64,000 nucleotides of DNA, taken from Begonia masoniana (taxonomy: Eukaryota; Streptophyta; Magnoliopsida; Cucurbitales; Begoniaceae). Shown in pieces: positions 1 to 11,678 of the stretch. The position numbers and the translations under genes are program-made. The DNA is taken from assembly GCA_022432975.1 (NCBI GenBank), contig CM039506.1, positions 12,723,506-12,787,505 on the forward strand, written 5' to 3'. The notes below the pieces were generated by a model. The model saw only the letters and a program-made list of their open reading frames with translations. It did no database searches and was not told where the DNA came from. Position 1 is the stretch's first letter. Every line of letters starts with the position of its first letter.

Positions 1-675
1 GAACTACGCTAAACCTATCAATTTCAAACCTCAATCCACGTTTTTAACGAAAACCCTAAACGAACCCTAACCGTTTTAAACTCAAGAACTCGAAATCTAA
101 AACTCCAAAACTATAGATTCTTACCTAGGGAGCAAAGATGGAGCAGAAACATGAAGGATCGAGTCACCGGAGGAGGAGTTTGTCGCCGGAAGGGAGGAAC
201 GCACGGGAAGGAAGAAAATCGCCGAGAGAGAGAGAGAGAGAGAAGAAATTGGAGAATGAAAATCGTGGAAAGGGGGGGAGGGAGGGGTTATGAAATTTTT
301 ATAAAATTGACTTGGCAAATTACCATTTTGTCCTTCCAACTGATTCTCTATCTATTTCGTTATTTAACTACCGATTCGGTTTCTCAAAATTTTCTTATTT
401 CTCCAATAATTCCAATTTATTGCTAAGGCTCTATTAGGACCTTCTGTTCTTAAAGCGGATTTAATTTGACATATTTACACGAATATCCTTTATATTACGA
501 GAATTACCTAAACTCGTAAAATAGGTATTATATCTCCGAAAATTTCCATACTCCTCCAGATATTTTAACTCATTCATATAGTCCTAATAAAGCTCCCCGC
601 ATTTAAAATGGGTTAATTTCACAAAATGCCCTTATATATTGAAAATTACAAAATCCCGTAAAACCGGGTGTTACA
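1..675 (-). repeat. Gyp1 3' LTR, inner part (truncated by window start)
   Basis: Positions 2-675 match 11023-11678 of the other Gyp1 LTR almost base for base. The main difference is about 20 extra bases here near 633-655. It ends in TGTTACA, the plus-strand view of an LTR starting TGTAACA. The purine run GAGAGAGA at 223-242 and the TTACC splice-donor-like site at 122-126 also occur in the other copy. Confidence 0.93.
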
Positions 676-688
676 TTCCATTAACCTT
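676..688 (-). other. Gyp1 polypurine tract (degenerate)
   Basis: On the minus strand this reads AAGGTTAATGGAA, directly before the LTR start TGTAACA. It is the expected primer for plus-strand DNA synthesis. Gyp2 and Gyp3 have the more purine-rich AAGGTGG(G/A)TGGAA at the same place. Confidence 0.65.
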
Positions 689-717
689 AATTAGAATTTT
701 GTCTTTAAAATTTGATT

Positions 718-1796
718 ACACAAATAGTTCAGGATACTTGGACATCATATCCTGCTGCCTCTCTTAGGTAGCCTCATCAACGTCGTTGTTCCGCCACAAG
801 ACTTTTACTAACGAAATTTCCTTATTGCGCAATACCTTGATAGAGGACTTTAGAATTCACACTGGCCTCTCCACATAGGTCAGTGTTGGTTGCACCTCAA
901 TTTTCGTGGTTTCAATGACGTGTGATGGATCACGCACGCATCTTCTAAGCATTGACACGTGAAATACATTGTGGATGCCCTCCATCGACGCCGGAAGCTG
1001 TAACTGATAAGCTAACTTCCCGATCCTCTTCAAAATAGGAAAGGGCCTCACATAACGAGGGTTCAACTTGCCCTTCCTTCCAAATCTCATAACACCTTTA
1101 AACGGAGAAATTTTAAGATAAACCTTGTCTCCCTCATTGAACTCCAATTTCCTCCATCTAGTATCAGCATAACTTTTCTAGCGGCTCTGTGCTACCTCGA
1201 TATACTGCCTGATAACGGCGATCTTCTCCGCCGTTTGCTGCAAAATATCTGGGCCGACTATACTAGCTTCGCCAACCTCGTCCCAGTATAGTGGAGGCCT
1301 ACACTTTTGACCATACAACGCCTCATACGGAGCCATGCCAATCGTAGCCTGGAAGCTATTGTTGTACGAGAACTCAATCAGTGGCAAATATTGACTCCAT
1401 GAGCCCTGGAACTCCAGCACGCAAGCTCTAAGCATATCCTCAAGAATCTAATTTATTCTTTCAGTCTGTCCGTCAGTCTGAGGATGAAACGTCGTGCTGA
1501 AATTTAGCTGAGTTCTCATAGCCTTATGTAGACTGTTCTAGAATTTTGAAGTAAACCTGACATCTCTATCGGAAACAATTGAAACGGGCACCCCGTGCAA
1601 TCTAACAATCTCCTGCACATACAGCTCGACAAGCTGATCCATAGAATAGGTCATCTTCACTGATAGAAAGTGGAACGACTTTGTCAACCGGTCCACAATC
1701 ACCCAGATGCCATCGTGCCCTTTCGTCGTTCTCGGGAGTCCAACAATGAAATCCATGGAAATCTGCTCCCATTTCCACTCCAGAATCGATAGTGTC
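718..1796 (-). pseudogene. Gyp1 pol, 3' part: integrase core, C-terminal domain, chromodomain relic
   Basis: Three broken frames continue one another. 1756-1538 holds the start of the integrase core (MDFIVGLPR, with the first catalytic Asp, then [11 protein letters not shown] with the second). 1435-1178 holds the region after the catalytic Glu ([19 protein letters not shown]). 1147-857 holds the [19 protein letters not shown] and VFHVSMLR block of chromovirus integrases. A degraded chromodomain-like stretch (KVLWRNNDVDEAT) can be read at about 720-860. Stops and frameshifts at about 1150-1180 and 1436-1540 break it, so no functional integrase is possible. The upstream part of the gene lies beyond SoloA, from 5716. 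Confidence 0.9.
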
Positions 1797-2527
1797 TATA
1801 ACACCCGAAAAATTTCTGATAACGTACGTAGGCCTAGTTAGGGTATGTCGTAAGAGTTTAAAGTTAGTCTTAATGTTATCCTAGCAAGTTGAATTAGAAA
1901 GTGCAAATTGAATAGGAAATTGTGAGAAAATTTTAAAGTTGAAATGGTTAGTGATTGTTATGATTTAATTTAATGAAAAGAATTAAAAAGTGAAAAGAAG
2001 AGTGATTGATGAGGAAGGTTCTAACGTGAGAAAGTTTTGAATTAATGCAAAAGAGAGGTATTTGTAAAGTGAATAAAGGAAGAGAAAAGTGTTGAAAAGT
2101 CAATTAGCTAAAAAAAAAAAATGTAAGACAAGCACGTTGGATTAATGGTAGAGAAGGGTGTGGGGGTGTTTTTGCAAAATTCAAGTGTTGGTGGCAAAAA
2201 TTTAAAAGTAGAAAAGTGTTTTAGTGTTTTGACTTTGACTTAGTAGAAGAGGACTTTGACTAAATGAAAGAATTAAAGAAAAAGGGAGTGTAAAAGAGGT
2301 TGTCTTCCACGTGAAGAGTGAGTGTAATGGGAAGGAGGGTTAGTTTGCAAATTGCCTTAAGTTGTGGAAAAAAAATGAAAAGAAGAAAAATTGATTTTAT
2401 AAAATCCATAAAGTGAAGTGTTAAAAGGGCAAAACCCCTTAATTCTCTCCTTCTTCATCCCACGAATTGGCAGCCATGGATGAAGCTCTCCATCTTCCAT
2501 TTCCTTCAATTTTTGCAAGATTTCCTA

Positions 2528-3792
2528 GTAAGTTTTTATGGGTTTTGTTGGTGATACCCCTAAGTGAAGATTTGAGTGTTTTTAATGAGTTTTAAGTGAG
2601 TTTTGGTTAGGTGTAGGAAACCTTAATGAGGAATTCCGAATTTTTGTGATTTTTTTATGAAAGTTTCTTGTTATTTGGTGGGTTAAGCTTAGGTTAGGAT
2701 TGTTTAGGTTGATTATGTGGTTAGATTAGAGAAATTGTGAGGTTTGGTAAAAAAACCGGTTTTTGGTCAATGTACAACCGGTTCTGTTTTGGGTGTTTCG
2801 GTTAGGCCAAATTGTTTCCTTGGTAAAATTGAGTGTTTCATTGGATAATAGACATGGAGAGATTTACGGAATGGGGTGGAACGTTGAAATCCGATGAAAA
2901 ACGAGGGAGTTATGGCCGATTGAAGTTAGACGGTGGAAATTGAGAAAAAATCGGGTGTTGGGGTTTTTATTTTGAAAAGTTAGTTTGGTTGTGTGAGAAT
3001 TATAGTAAATATCCTTTAGTTTATATTTTGGTGATTTTAAGTGATTTTTCCATTAATGTGCTAGGTTAACGAGCGAGTGAATTGTATACTCAGAGTGAGC
3101 CAACACGTGCGGGAGTTCAGGTAAGTAATGGATCGCTTGTGTTTTGCCTTCGGGCCTACACCATGGAACAGTAGGAATTGATTGTTTTATTTTTGTCTTG
3201 TGTTGTGTATTGTATGTGACACGCATCATTGTTTTCAAACTACAGAACGAACGTGTCTTGAAGCATGGTTTTGAATGGTGAGCTTGCAACGTAAGGGGTG
3301 GTGTGAGTTGAAATGTAATGTGGTTGTGTTGGAGTCACCCAATCGCGTTAGGGTAGCATCTGCGAGGAACTCTAGTAGAGTTTCCCAGTCGCGTTAAGGT
3401 GGTACCTGCGAGGGACTAGTAGAGTTTGAGTCACCTAGTCGCGTTAGGGTAGCACCTGCGAGGAACTCTAGTAGAGTTTCCCAGTTGCGTTAAGGTGGTA
3501 CCTGCGAGGGACTAGTAGGGTTTGAGTCACCCAGTCGCGTTAGGGTAACACCTGCGAGGAACTCTAGTGGAGTCTCCCAGTCGCTTTAAGGTGGTACTTG
3601 CGAGGGACTACTAGAGTTGCAATTTAGCACTTGCGATGAGTTCTGTGAATGAGCAAAGAAACGCAAACGAAACAAGAGCAAGTGAGGGAGTAGAAACTTC
3701 ATGTGTTAGGGGTTGTGTTGCATTATGTTTTTGGTATGCATTATTCCCTACTTACTAAGCATTAGCCTTACGTTTTGTGTTCTATGGTGTAG
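2528..3792 (+). other. Intron/mini-exon-like module in SoloA LTR
   Basis: A GTAAGT donor is at 2528, an acceptor CTAG ends at 3064, a 56-nt mini-exon spans 3065-3120 and ends TTCAG, and a second GTAAGT donor is at 3121. A GCC-TTCG-GGC hairpin follows near 3148. A branch-point-like TTACTAAGC lies near 3754, and the acceptor GGTGTAG ends at 3792. The same order occurs in the LTRs of Gyp1-Gyp4. Splicing itself is inferred, not observed. Confidence 0.55.
3332..3619 (+). repeat. 96-bp tandem repeat, three units
   Basis: Units begin GAGTCACC at 3332, 3428 and 3524. Each is two related halves (CGCGTTAGGGTAGCACC and CGTTAAGGTGGTACC types) with GCGAGGAACT or GCGAGGGACT. Two further units appear at 4474 and 4570 because of the 1046-bp duplication. 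The array lies inside the predicted second intron of SoloA. Confidence 0.85.
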
Positions 3793-5519
3793 GTAACGAC
3801 AGAAGTTCAGGTGAGCTAGATGATGGAGCCCAGGAGTAGAGACAGTCAGTGATTTACGAGGCACGCCGGTGCAGGCACTTGTCATGGCGTCTCGACCATG
3901 GTCTTCGGGATGTATGTGAGATTTGGTATTTTGATAGTTTAGTTGATATTTTGGTAGTTAGTTTAGATTTTGAGTTGTGGAAATGATGAGAGTTTTATAA
4001 TTCTTTTGGTTCATGTTTTGGAAGTTATTGTATATATATTTGTTTGATGTTTTGGGATTTATAAAAATTAAACGTTATGCCGCTCGATTTTTTTGTATAG
4101 CAAACGACGTCAGTTTTCAATGGTTTTTCACATTTTCGTTAAGATTTTGGAGTTGGTTTTTTCTGGGATTTCCTCGTGTCGGGAAGTGAGAAATGTTGGG
4201 AATTGTTGGGAAATGTTTTGGGTAAGTTTTGGGTGGTTTAGAGGTGAGTGGTTTGAAGAAATTTGAGAAAAAGTGAAAAAGGGATGAAAAATGGCCAAAG
4301 AAACCCGAGAGGGCCCGATCGGTCGGGCTTGGCGATCGATCGGGCGCGCGCAGAGCTCGCACAGCGCACACGGAACGCGCGCGGCGTGCTGCAGCAGAAC
4401 GTGCGGGCATACTGCCTGGGCGTGCGGCGCCCAGCACACCTATTTCGATTTTTTTTTATTTTGATAGTAGAGTGAGTCACCTAGTCGCGTTAGGGTAGCA
4501 CCTGCGAGGAACTCTAGTAGAGTTTCCCAGTTGCGTTAAGGTGGTACCTGCGAGGGACTAGTAGGGTTTGAGTCACCCAGTCGCGTTAGGGTAACACCTG
4601 CGAGGAACTCTAGTGGAGTCTCCCAGTCGCTTTAAGGTGGTACTTGCGAGGGACTACTAGAGTTGCAATTTAGCACTTGCGATGAGTTCTGTGAATGAGC
4701 AAAGAAACGCAAACGAAACAAGAGCAAGTGAGGGAGTAGAAACTTCATGTGTTAGGGGTTGTGTTGCATTATGTTTTTGGTATGCATTATTCCCTACTTA
4801 CTAAGCATTAGCCTTACGTTTTGTGTTCTATGGTGTAGGTAACGACAGAAGTTCAGGTGAGCTAGATGATGGAGCCCAGGAGTAGAGACAGTCAGTGATT
4901 TACGAGGCACGCCGGTGCAGGCACTTGTCATGGCGTCTCGACCATGGTCTTCGGGATGTATGTGAGATTTGGTATTTTGATAGTTTAGTTGATATTTTGG
5001 TAGTTAGTTTAGATTTTGAGTTGTGGAAATGATGAGAGTTTTATAATTCTTTTGGTTCATGTTTTGGAAGTTATTGTATATATATTTGTTTGATGTTTTG
5101 GGATTTATAAAAATTAAACGTTATGCCGCTCGATTTTTTTGTATAGCAAACGACGTCAGTTTTCAATGGTTTTTCACATTTTCGTTAAGATTTTGGAGTT
5201 GGTTTTTTCTGGGATTTCCTCGTGTCGGGAAGTGAGAAATGTTGGGAATTGTTGGGAAATGTTTTGGGTAAGTTTTGGGTGGTTTAGAGGTGAGTGGTTT
5301 GAAGAAATTTGAGAAAAAGTGAAAAAGGGATGAAAAATGGCCAAAGAAACCCGAGAGGGCCCGATCGGTCGGGCTTGGCGATCGATCGGGCGCGCGCAGA
5401 GCTCGCACAGCGCACACGGAACGCGCGCGGCGTGCTGCAGCAGAACGTGCGGGCATACTGCCTGGGCGTGCGGCGCCCAGCACACCTATTTCGATTTTTT
5501 TTTTATTTTTTTTCCTATT
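3428..5519 (+). repeat. 1046-bp direct tandem duplication within SoloA
   Basis: 3428-4473 and 4474-5519 are nearly identical by eye over the 96-bp repeat units, the GGTGTAG acceptor, the poorly conserved T-rich stretch and a GC-rich segment with GGCGATCGATCGGGCGCG. The left breakpoint coincides with a boundary of the 96-bp array, so unequal exchange between units is a simple explanation. Confidence 0.85.
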
Positions 5520-5715
5520 ACTAAAATGTTTTGACCCGACTTTTTCCGGCATATTTTAAACGTATTTTTGGCACGTTTTCCAACAAAAATCGAGGGTTCA
5601 AAAAACCCAAAAATCGAGTCAAAAATTTATCAAAAATTATTTTAAATTACGTTTTAAACGCGGGGTTGGTTAGCAAAGTAGTGCACCGAGCCGGGATGGG
5701 TTCGGGGGCATTACA

Positions 5716-7706
5716 ATGGCTGTAAGGTTCCGGCCAGCCTTTGATGCTCTGCCTTGACTTGTTGGCAAACCAAACAGGTTTCCACGTATCTGGCAATCTC
5801 CCTCTTCATGTTCGGCCACCAGAAGTGTTGCCTCAGGTCTCTATACATTTTCGTGCTTCCAGGATGCACTGAGTATACTGAAGAGTGTGCCTCGGCCAAG
5901 ATTTCTATCTTCAATTCTTCATTGTTAGGCACGTACCACCTATGTCTGAACCTCAATACACCATCATCCGACAGGCTGAAATCGGACTGGTCCTCAGATG
6001 TCATGCTCAATCGGTATCTCTCACACTCCAAGTATTCTTTCTGAGCTTCTCGGAGTTTGTCAATTATTGTCGGTCTAAGAGAAATGTTCGCAAGCATAGT
6101 GGACAACTCAGCCACTATCTCCACATCAAATCTCTCAATCTCAGACCTCAGCATTACCGACATAGATGCAAGCGAAGGTTGGCTCGCAGTAGGCATCCTG
6201 CTCAAGGCATCTGCGGTTTATTTGCTTTTCCCGGGAGGTACTTGATTTCGAAGTCATAATCTTTAACAAATTCCAACCACCTTCTTTGTCGGATGTTTAA
6301 TTCCTTCTATGTAAACAAATACCTCAAGCTCTTGTGGTCTGAAAATATCTCGCACTGCTGCCCATATAAATAATGTCTCCATATCTTTAGTGCGAAGACA
6401 ACTGCCGCTAGTTCTAAGACAGGCGTTGGATAGTTCTGTTCGTACGGCTTCAACTGCCGAGAAGCATACGCAATAACCCTTCCTTCTTGCATCAATACGC
6501 ATCTGAGCCCCACTCCAGACGCGTCGCAATATACGCTAAACTTGTCACCTTCGAAAGGCAATGTCAATGCTGGAGCTGTAGTCAATTTCTGCTTTAACTC
6601 CATAAAACCCTTGTCGCATGCAGCTGACCACACAAATTTCTCATTCTTCCGGGTCAAACGTGAGAGGGGAACAACAATCTTCGAAAACTCCTCAATGAAC
6701 TTCCGATAATATGCAGCCAACCCAAGAAATCCTCGTACTTCTCGCACATTCTTAGGCTGCGGCCAATCTCTGACGACCTGAATCTTGGTCGGATCCACCG
6801 AAATTCCCTCATGAGATATGACATGGCCGAGAAAACTAATTTGATCCAGTCAAAACTCGCACATGGAGAACTTTGGGTACAATTGGTGTTGACATAAAAT
6901 CCTCATAACTATCAGTAAGTGCTCCTCGTGCTCTTATTTCGTTTTTGAATAGATCAAGATGTCATCAATGAAGACGACGACAAACTTGTCCAGATACTCC
7001 TTAAAAACACGGTTCATCAAATCCATAAATGCTACAGGAGCATTCGTAAGTCCAAAAGACATCACAAGAAATTCGTAATGTCCGTACCTCGTTTGGAAGG
7101 CCGTTTTCTGAACATCTTTCCTTCGAACCTTCAACTGATAATAACCCGAGCGTAGGTCAATCCTCGAAAACACTCGGGCACCCTGCAGTTGATCAAACAG
7201 GTCATCAATCCGGGGCAGTGGATACTTATTCTTCACCATTAGCTTATTCAACTCTCTGTAATTGACGCACATTCGGAGAGTTTCGTCCTTATTTTTAACA
7301 AACAAAACTGGCGCACCCCAAGGAGAGAAACTGGGTCGAATGAACCCCTTGTCTAACAACTCCTCTAACCGAGTCTTCAGCTCCTTTAGTTCAGCAGGTG
7401 CCGGTTTGTACGGATTCTTTGATACAAGCCCTAAGCCTGGATAAACATCAATGGTGAACTCGATCTCTCTATCCGGCGATAATCTGGGAAGATTGTCGAG
7501 GAAGATCTCAGAAAATTCTCTAACCACTGGAAAGTCTTCTGGCTTTACCCCATTAAGTAACTTAGTATTGACCACTGTATCTAGATAAACTGAGCATTCG
7601 CTCTTAAACTGCTCTCGGACCTTCATGGAATAGGAAATAGGCGACCCACTCGATCTATTTATTGCCTGATATGAAAACTCTTCCTTATCCGAAGGCCAAA
7701 AAGTTA
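5716..7706 (-). pseudogene. Gyp1 pol, 5' part: RT, RNase H, integrase zinc region
   Basis: The RT frame runs 7706-6934. It has the linker [14 protein letters not shown], the [11 protein letters not shown] block and the active-site FIDD ([12 protein letters not shown]) near its end, where a TAA follows SKTK. A TGA replaces an expected Trp near 6850. RNase H is readable from 6798 to 6307 ([31 protein letters not shown]). The integrase zinc-binding H/H/C/C region is at 6205-5716 ([23 protein letters not shown]). Frameshifts lie at about 7707 (relative to the protease frame) and 6250-6300. The frame then runs into SoloA. A broken polyprotein of ordinary gypsy order. Confidence 0.92.
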
Positions 7707-9092
7707 TCAATCCGGATCGCAGTCTATGGTAGCGAAATAGCGTGACAGCCAGTCCATTCCCAAAATCAGATCATACCGCTCTAGGCCCATAACTATCAAC
7801 CGGGCGGAGAGTGTGTTATTCCCCACCGAGACGACATTGCCCTGGAAAACATGATCAGACTGCATATTCACTCCCGAATGCAACATTACTCTATACTCAT
7901 ACCCTGCTAACTCAGACACTAACCTTAATCTAGTCATGCAAACAGTTGAAATGAAGGAGTGCGTAGCTCCCGTGTCTATCAAAGAAAATACTATTACACC
8001 TATGACTAAGATAGTACCTGCTATAACAGATGGCTGAGCCTCGTCGTCGACGTCGCTAGGCTCGATAAAGGCGAAGATCCGTGGCATAACTCTCCTCTGG
8101 TCTCTGCCTGGCTGATCTCGACCCAGCTTCGGGCAATCCTTGACGAAATGGCCAATCTGACCACATCGATAGCATTTGTCAGTCCCCACTCGGCATTGAC
8201 CACTATGCTCCTTCTGACACTTAGGACACCAGGGCATTTGAGGAGCCCCTTGTACTTGCTTTCCATTTCCCCGGTCATTACCTCCTTCGAATGGTCTCTT
8301 GACGCCTCTTTGTTGTTGTACTGGTGGCTGTCCTTTTTGTTGCCAGCCCCGATTCCGTAATTGAGGCTGGATCTCACGAAAAAAGCCCTTAGGAGGCTCT
8401 CTTGGCTTAACACAGGTCAATTCTGCAGCCTCAAACTCCAAGGCTCTTGTCGCGATGTCCTCATAGGGCACATCTAAAATGCCAGATACTATGATATTCT
8501 TTTGAATCTCCGGGTTTAGTCCATCCATAAACTGTTGCACCTTATCTTCATTATCGTTGACCAAGCGCGGTGCAAACCACGATAAGGCTTCGAACTTCCT
8601 AATGTACTCCGCAACTGTACTGGTCTGCTTCAGCTGTGTGAACTCCGCTCTCTTTGCCGCCCTCACCGTACGGCTGAAGTATTTATCAAAGAACACGATC
8701 TTAAACCGTTCCCACCTCATCAGTGTCACGTCTGTTGTTGCTTTAATAGAATCCAACCAGAATCGGGCATCCAATGTCAGGTGGAAAGAGACGCATGTGA
8801 CTTTCTCCCCAGTCTCAATCTTCGTGTAGGCCAACATATCTTCCATCGTCCGAATCCATTCCTCCGCAATAGTAGGATCTGAAGATTGACCATTGAATAC
8901 TAGAGGTCGTAGCTTTTGAAACCTCTCCATGCCGTGATTGTTCGAAATGACTATAACTTGAGCTCTCTGATTTTCACAGTTTACTAAATTCTCGATCTGT
9001 TGCGCTTGTCGGTCCATATGCTGGGCCTGACGATCGAGTAAATCTGTCAGCCTATCTAGGGCATCGTCCCTAGCATCTCTACCTCGAACCAT
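7707..9092 (-). CDS. gag: Gyp1 Gag-protease
   Basis: An open frame of about 461 codons. I choose the start MVRGRD at 9092 because Gyp2 and Gyp3 Gag also begin MVRG; the frame is open 12 codons further upstream. It holds a capsid-type Gag domain ([31 protein letters not shown]), a basic Gln-rich linker, the nucleocapsid zinc knuckle [14 protein letters not shown], and an aspartic protease with DTGATHSF. It ends at TGA just after [13 protein letters not shown]. The RT sequence resumes one frame away, so a one-base indel probably separates them. Gag packages the RNA in cytoplasmic particles and the protease cuts the polyprotein. Confidence 0.9.
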   Translation of the reverse strand: MVRGRDARDDALDRLTDLLDRQAQHMDRQAQQIENLVNCENQRAQVIVISNNHGMERFQKLRPLVFNGQSSDPTIAEEWIRTMEDMLAYTKIETGEKVTCVSFHLTLDARFWLDSIKATTDVTLMRWERFKIVFFDKYFSRTVRAAKRAEFTQLKQTSTVAEYIRKFEALSWFAPRLVNDNEDKVQQFMDGLNPEIQKNIIVSGILDVPYEDIATRALEFEAAELTCVKPREPPKGFFREIQPQLRNRGWQQKGQPPVQQQRGVKRPFEGGNDRGNGKQVQGAPQMPWCPKCQKEHSGQCRVGTDKCYRCGQIGHFVKDCPKLGRDQPGRDQRRVMPRIFAFIEPSDVDDEAQPSVIAGTILVIGVIVFSLIDTGATHSFISTVCMTRLRLVSELAGYEYRVMLHSGVNMQSDHVFQGNVVSVGNNTLSARLIVMGLERYDLILGMDWLSRYFATIDCDPD

Positions 9093-9242
9093 TTTTGCTA
9101 TAATTCCTATAAAAGTTGAAACAAACAATTCTAAGAAACAAAAGCAAGGAAATAAAATAAAACGTACTTACAGTGGAGGAAGGATGTCCGCGTAGTGGCT
9201 TTGCAGTCGAGCAGTCTACAGAACCGATTTTAAAACCTGGGG

Positions 9243-9254
9243 GCTCTGATACCA
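9243..9254 (-). other. Gyp1 primer binding site (tRNA-iMet type)
   Basis: The minus strand reads TGGTATCAGAGC, four bases inside the LTR end at 9259. This is the usual plant site complementary to the 3' end of initiator tRNA-Met. Confidence 0.9.
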
Positions 9255-9472
9255 TAACTGTAGCGTCCCTAATTCCTTACCCTTAGTTCCCGTAAAAAAT
9301 TTTCTTTTGTACACTAAATAAATTTCAACTTTTAAAGCGTTAAACCAAAGTCTAATTCGTTTTAAATTATCTTGAAAATTATTTGAACAAAGCATTAAAA
9401 CACAGGTAAAAACAATCGGCCAAAGAACCAGACAAAACACGGGCAAAAGGGGCAATTCGCCCCCAAAATGCA

Positions 9473-9675
9473 TAGCCGATCGATTGGCAGTATTAAGAAA
9501 ATAGGGGGCGATCGATCGCCGCACACATCAGGCGATCGATCGCCCCTGCGATCGATCCCCAGCCGATCAATCGCCCCTTCGGGTGATCGATTGGCACACT
9601 CTCTGGATTTTTACAGAGAGTGCCGACCATTTATGCCAATGGATCGCCTCCTTAGGCGATCGATCGGCAACCTCT
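9473..9675. repeat. Cluster of CGATCGATCG-type palindromes in Gyp1 LTR
   Basis: About seven copies of GCGATCGATCGC or close variants (GCCGATCGATTGGC, GGCGATCGATCGCC, GCGATCGATCCCC, GTGATCGATTGGC) lie within about 200 bp. Spacing is irregular. A protein-binding array or methylation-rich island is possible; the role is unknown. A related GGCGATCGATCGGGCG occurs twice in SoloA. Confidence 0.8.
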
Positions 9676-10178
9676 CTGGAATCCGAAATTCTAGAGAATT
9701 TGCTTCTCTCTCTGTTTTTTTTTATTTCCCTGCATATACCATCACACTTCACCTATTCTTCCCTTCAAATTCAACATAAACCACTCAAACGTATCCTAAA
9801 CCCAATCAAAACGAGACCTAAGCCATGAGATCCAACTGCATAGATAGCTCTAAAACTCGAGCGTATCCATACTTAACCAAAACACTTCCAAACAATTCCA
9901 TAAAAATCCGAATAAAAAGCTTAGCAAAACATTTTATAAATCGAGTTTACCAAAACATCAAACATCGTTTTATCTACTATCCAGATACCAAACATCCTAA
10001 AACGATTCAACTATACAATTTTCCTATCTTTCTATCTATCAAATCCCCAAAACAATTACTTACATCCCCACAGGTCAAAATGCGCGTCGACTGCCCAGCG
10101 CACTCCCACGGGTCATCCTCCAACAACATGCTCATGCGTCGGGTGGAGGAACGTCGTCCTCACCTATATCGAATTCAT

Positions 10179-11145
10179 CTACACCATAGAAAATAAACTA
10201 TGAGCTAAGAGCTCAGCAAATCTATGTAAATGCAAATGCATACAGTGCGTATGCAGTTCATAAAACATGCAGACATTTTCATTATTTCATTGCAGAACAG
10301 AATGTCACCGAGGTCTAAACTCTCACCAGATGGAGAAGGCACGTCTGGCGGTTAGACAGCCATTTCTATCTACCGGGGGGAAAACATGCTTCCATCTGTA
10401 AACCGCCATGTTGAACCCCATCCCGTCGTGACCAAATTACGTACATTTGTTTCTTTAATTCATTTCTTTTCTTAAACACGTGCAGAAATCCATTTTCATG
10501 TTATTTTGAAAAAGTGTGATGCATGTACAGTTCATAATTAACATATGTTAATGTAAACATATATCGTGGATACCATCAAACGTCGCAAGCATAACCTATA
10601 AAAGACAACTAACACTAACTACCCAACCAAAGCATGTAAAAACACATAACACCAAAATCCTCAACAACAAACTTGACTTACGGTGTAGGCCTATCGGCCA
10701 AACAAAAACATAGACTTACCTCGCGTCCGTTGCAATTCAAATTCTGTCAACGAGCGTTGTTCACCTAGGGCAATTTACAACATTTATCATTAAAATTGAG
10801 TATAAACCATTGAGTTTCGAAAACTACAAACTCCTAGCTAAAGGAACTTTCCTAAAACTCTATTCTAGCTGATTGAGGCATTTCATCGAGCAATTCGCGC
10901 TCGTCATGTCAAAACCTCCATTAATAGAGTTTTTCCAAAGCTCAAAACCTTCAAAACCCCAATATTCGCTAATAAATTGTCTAACTACGTCCAATAACCA
11001 CAAATACGTCAATTAGAGGCATAACTACGCTAAACCTATCAATTTCAAACCTCAATCTACGTTTTTAACGAAAACCTTAAACGAACCCTAACCGTTTTAA
11101 ACTCAAGAACTCGAAATCTAAAACTCCAAAACTATAGATTCTTAC
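10179..11145 (-). other. Intron/mini-exon-like module in Gyp1 LTR
   Basis: Minus strand: CTAG then GTAAG donor at 11145; acceptor CCCTAG ending at 10765; 45-nt mini-exon 10764-10720 ending GCGAG; GTAAGT donor at 10719; hairpin GGCC-GATA-GGCC followed by TACACC near 10684-10699; a TTGCTGAGC branch-like word; acceptor GGTGTAG ending at 10179. The layout matches the other four LTR families. Splicing is inferred. Confidence 0.55.
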
Positions 11146-11678
11146 CTAGGGAGCAAAGACGGAGTAGAAACGTGAAGGATCGAGTTGCCGAAGGAGGAGT
11201 TTCGTCGTCGGAAGGAAGAAACGCACGGGAGGGAAGAAAATCGCAAAGAGAGAGAGAGAGAGAAGAAATGGGAGAATGAAAATCGTGGAAAAAGGGGGGG
11301 GGGAGGGGTTATGAAATTTTTATAAAATTGACTTGGCAAATTACCATTCTTCCCTTCCAACGGCTTCTATATCTATTTCGTTATTTAACTACCGATTCGG
11401 TTTCTCAAAATTTTCTTATTTCTCCAATAATTCCAATTTATTGCTAAGGCTCTATTAGGACCTTCCGTTCTTAAAGCGGACTTAATTTGACATATTTACA
11501 CGAATATCCTTTATATTACGAGAATTACCTAAACTCGTAAAATAGGTATTATATCTCCTAAAATTCCCTTACTCCTCCAGATACTCTAACTCATTGATAT
11601 AGTCCTAATAAATCTCCCCGCACTTAAAATGGGTTAATTTCACAAAATGCCCAAAATCCCGTAAAACCATATGTTACA

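Larger units (their letters stand above)
1797..5715 (+). mobile_element. SoloA: long solo LTR inserted in Gyp1 integrase
   Basis: It starts TATAACACCCG (a TG-to-TA change from the TGTAACACCC start of the gypsy LTRs here) and ends GGGCATTACA. Flanking 5-mers GTGTC (1792-1796) and ATGGC (5716-5720) agree at three of five bases, consistent with a decayed target duplication. The integrase reading of Gyp1 resumes directly across it. I see no coding region, primer site or second LTR inside, so it looks like a solo LTR left by recombination. Its splice-like signals and GCC-TTCG-GGC hairpin match the Gyp LTRs, so a related family is likely. A 1046-bp internal tandem duplication inflates its length. 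Confidence 0.75.
1..11678 (-). mobile_element. Gyp1: Ty3/gypsy chromovirus-like element, left end cut by window
   Basis: The order on the minus strand is LTR (9259-11678), primer site, gag-protease, RT, RNase H, integrase, chromodomain relic, polypurine tract, and a second LTR whose right part is at 1-675. This gag-PR-RT-RH-IN order is that of Ty3/gypsy. The terminal chromodomain-like segment and long LTRs suggest the Del/Tekay type; that clade call is inference. The element inserted into a minus-strand copia LTR (Cop2): the copia sequence stops at 11679, beginning TAATG. The matching target duplication would lie left of the window. SoloA interrupts its integrase at 1797-5715. Confidence 0.93.
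9259..11678 (-). repeat. Gyp1 5' LTR, 2420 bp
   Basis: In plus view it starts TGTAGCGTCCC and ends ATGTTACA. The inner end abuts the primer site. It holds the palindrome cluster at 9473-9675 and a splice-like module at 10179-11145. Short open frames inside (for example 9468-9779) come from repeated CGATCG words and are not genes. Confidence 0.92.

Noticed and set aside
4117..4480. Overlapping open frames on both strands, repeated at 5163-5552
   Set aside because: They lie in the GC-rich part of SoloA, are duplicated with it, and show no recognisable protein.
9468..9779. Open frame rich in DRS and RSI repeats
   Set aside because: It is the translation of the CGATCG palindrome cluster in an LTR; no domain or start context.
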